Source: Diphasiastrum complanatum (lineage: Eukaryota; Streptophyta; Lycopodiopsida; Lycopodiales; Lycopodiaceae). Taken from it: 64,000 nucleotides of DNA. Positions within the stretch are counted from its first letter, which is position 1, and every line of letters starts with the position of its first letter. This document shows, piece by piece, positions 61,906-64,000 of this stretch. The notes beneath the pieces were generated by a model. The model was not told the DNA's origin. It did not search any database and saw nothing but the letters and a program-made list of their open reading frames with translations. The DNA is taken from contig CM055109.1 in the NCBI GenBank assembly GCA_029204225.1, positions 19,789,783 to 19,853,782 of the forward strand, given 5' to 3'. Position numbers and translations under genes: made by a program.

Positions 61906-62456
61906 GCTTTTATCCCACTTATGTCTGATTTCCACATTCTTCCCACTACCCTCTCCGATCACTCCTTCCTATCTTTCAGTATGGGCTCCATCCCGAGTTC
62001 CCAACCACCCACTATTCCACCCATCTCTCGTGCACCCAAGTACACTTTTGATCGTTCCCACATCAGGACATACCAGGAGGCCGTCAGCTCATTTTTTTGT
62101 CATGTTCCACACCACACACCGTTGGAAACAAGCTATCTTCCCTGCATCATTTTCCTTTCCCTCCAAACCACATCAGCACCCACCCACTTCGCCACACCCT
62201 ATCCGACCTCCCTGGTTTGACGCCGAGTGTCGTTTCCTTCATCTCCAAGTCACCCAAGCTAGATTGCATAACACATCTTCTTGCAGCTCGTCGATCTTTC
62301 CATCATGCCCTCCGCCGGAAGAAACGGGTTTATGAAACTCAAAAAAAGGAAAAGCTTAGTCAATTCCCTTTGAGTTCCTCCACCGGTGCCTTCTGGAGGG
62401 AATCCATCCCCCGTACTGTTATAGACTTGAGAATAGAAATAGAAAAGGATCTTTAA
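61890..62456 (+). pseudogene. LINE endonuclease C-terminus and linker
   Basis: Begins PLMSDFHILPTTLSDHSFLS, the SDH block that closes the AP-type endonuclease of plant LINEs. It continues YTFDRSHIRTYQEAVSSFF, then in shifted frames PPWFDAECR and FHHALRRKKRVYETQKKEKL, ending GAFWRESIPR. Three frames are involved. The sequence joins the gypsy chromodomain end within a few bases, so one element inserted into or recombined with the other. The endonuclease N-terminus is missing. Confidence 0.75.
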
Positions 62457-63416
62457 ATCGAGGTTTACCAACCTAGGAATCCTCGATGGTCTTCTACAAC
62501 TCAAAATAGATCAAAACCACTAACATGCAAGCAATTATGGCAACATGCAAGCAATCTTGAAAAATCAGAAGACATGCATGCAACATGCATGGACTAATAC
62601 TTGCACATGCAAAAGTAAATTGCTTAGCAAATTGTAAATTTGTCGACATGCAATGAATAGATCAAACTTTTTGAAGTGATCGGATCTGCTGGCTATGGAG
62701 GACAACCAAGACAGAAACTTGCTTCCTTATCTAGAATGATAGTGTATGTTGTAGGGCATTCTAGCATCATTAATCCTTGATTTCGCTCCTTCAATTTGGC
62801 TGCTTGGATCTGGAATGCTTGTTTTCCACAAATTTCTAGCATGAAGGACATTACATTAGGAAGAAATCAGATCCAACAAAACAACAATCTAGGACAGCAT
62901 TATACTAGCATTAATAAGCAAGAGATTCTACCACACAAGAGAGCAAAACACATTAGCATATGAGAGAAAAATTCTCCATCCAAAAAGTGTGCCCACTAGG
63001 AGGAGGAGGTCTCTTTCATAGATTTAGAGCAAACAATTTTGGGATGTACATGGCTTCCAAGTGTCAAAGTAGGTGTAGTAGGTGTCCACATGCTAAGCAT
63101 GCACTTTCTCTCTTCATGCAATGATACTTGGCATGATTTGCCTTGGTCCACAAGCTTCCTAACTAGGAAAAATGCGCCCTCCTACAACATGAAAAAATCA
63201 CATAGCTCGAACATATAGTTGGTAGCATGTGAAATTGCCCCTAGGGCCCCATGTACAACTTATGGGCCTACTCAAGGTTAAAAGAAACCCCTACAATTAG
63301 ATTTTTATAATGTTTTACAAACGTGGAAATCCTATTTGTACTTTGAGAGAATACAATGTTGCACGACGCAATTTGCGTGGCGCCAAAATACATGGTGAAA
63401 TTGATCCAAACTTAAA
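62457..63416. other. About 960 bp of non-coding sequence between LINE linker and RT
   Basis: The LINE reading is interrupted here and resumes with RT at 63417. The stretch is AT-rich, has repeated ACATGCAAGCAA words (62524-62585), and no ORF or clear terminal repeat. It is probably an insertion or rearranged DNA. Confidence 0.45.
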
Positions 63417-64000
63417 CCATAATACGTACCCCACCTCCTCCCCTCACTGACCTTCATACCTGGACTACATACGCCACTACCTTATATACTGCACCCACAG
63501 ACACACCCATCTCCATTTCTCCCCGGCTGACTACTTTCACTTTCTTCACCTCGGACATGGTCTTGACGGCCATCAAGAGACTGAAAACCCGTCGCACCCG
63601 TGATATTGATGACCTCGAATCCGAACTATTAATCCATGCTACAAACACACTATCACCTACCCTAGCCACTTTGCTCAATCGAGCAGTTGTCTTCGGCTTC
63701 CCTTCCTCCTGGTGTACCAACATTATCCATCCCATTCATAAAACTGGTGACTCCATGGACCCTGGTAATTATCACACCATTATGATTGGGCATATCGTTG
63801 CTAAGTTATACGGCACCATCCTCCAGTCAGCAGTTAGTTCTGAGGCAGAGTCTAGGAGATTACATGCATTGGGCCAGGCAGGTTTCAGGGCACACTACTC
63901 CACCACAGATCATATCTTCACCCTTTGGGCCATTATTGAGGAGGCTAGACACAGGAAAGAGCGGGTCTACTGTTGTTTTGTTGACTTCAGGAAAGCCTTC
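63417..64000 (+). pseudogene. LINE reverse transcriptase N-terminal half, open to window end
   Basis: A single frame stays open from about 63417 to the last base. It reads FTSDMVLTAIKRLKTRRT, then IIHPIHKTGDSMDPGNYH (the non-LTR RT block usually ending NYRPI), LGQAGFRAHYSTTDHIFTLW and RVYCCFVDFRKAF, the palm strand with the first catalytic Asp. The second catalytic box would lie beyond the window. No ATG opens it; it continues the endonuclease part interrupted upstream. Labelled pseudogene because the full element is split, although this frame itself is intact. Confidence 0.88.

Noticed and set aside
63454-63735. Minus-strand ORF of 93 codons at the window end
   Set aside because: Antisense of the LINE RT frame, which carries recognisable motifs on the plus strand.

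Overview
This is an AT-rich stretch of a nuclear plant genome. Plant identity rests on three intron-split genes: a family-1 beta-glucosidase, a KAB1-type aldo-keto reductase and an AAA+ ATPase. Between and inside them lie degraded Ty1/copia, Ty3/gypsy and LINE retroelements that use the plant-typical initiator-Met-type primer-binding site (TGGTATCAGAGC). Large introns filled with retroelements and many (TC)n tracts suggest a big, repeat-rich genome. A seed-free vascular plant or a gymnosperm would fit, but I cannot name the species or clade from sequence alone.

Layout. 1-3087: dispersed and tandem repeats and a copia RNase H remnant. 3088-5937 (+): the last five coding exons of a GH1 beta-glucosidase; its 5' exons are not visible. 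5938-10531: no recognisable gene. 10532-13939 (+): broken Ty3/gypsy pol, followed by an unidentified frameshifted ORF pair. 15534-20327: a TC tract, a 171-bp tandem repeat and two copia 3' halves with their LTRs, the second abutting a minus-strand copia (20328-22011). 22748-26005 (-): a complete four-exon, 328-codon KAB1-like gene, apparently the only complete intact gene here. 26400-32741: a GC-rich patch, a LINE remnant, a TC tract, gag remnants and an isolated LTR plus PBS. 34816-38284: two copia 5' halves arranged head to head as a 3.5-kb inverted repeat. 38320-39236 (-): another copia gag. 42023-46596 (+): a copia element with both LTRs and a 5-bp target duplication, carrying a MITE-like insertion and several internal losses.

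48170-56823 (-): seven in-phase exons of an AAA+ ATPase. Its 6.8-kb fourth visible intron holds a copia 5' half and four head-to-tail LINE 3' ends, each ending in AATAAA plus a (TC)n tail. 58966-61905 (+): a chromodomain Ty3/gypsy remnant, joined directly to a LINE (61890-64000) whose RT frame is still open at the window edge.

The three host genes show no functional link to each other. The main interest is structural: the LINE family with polypyrimidine tails, the copia palindrome, G-to-A-biased loss of catalytic residues in one copia copy, and a tandem duplication covering a splice donor of the ATPase gene. I found no CRISPR, operon or other prokaryotic feature, and no obviously new biochemical system.
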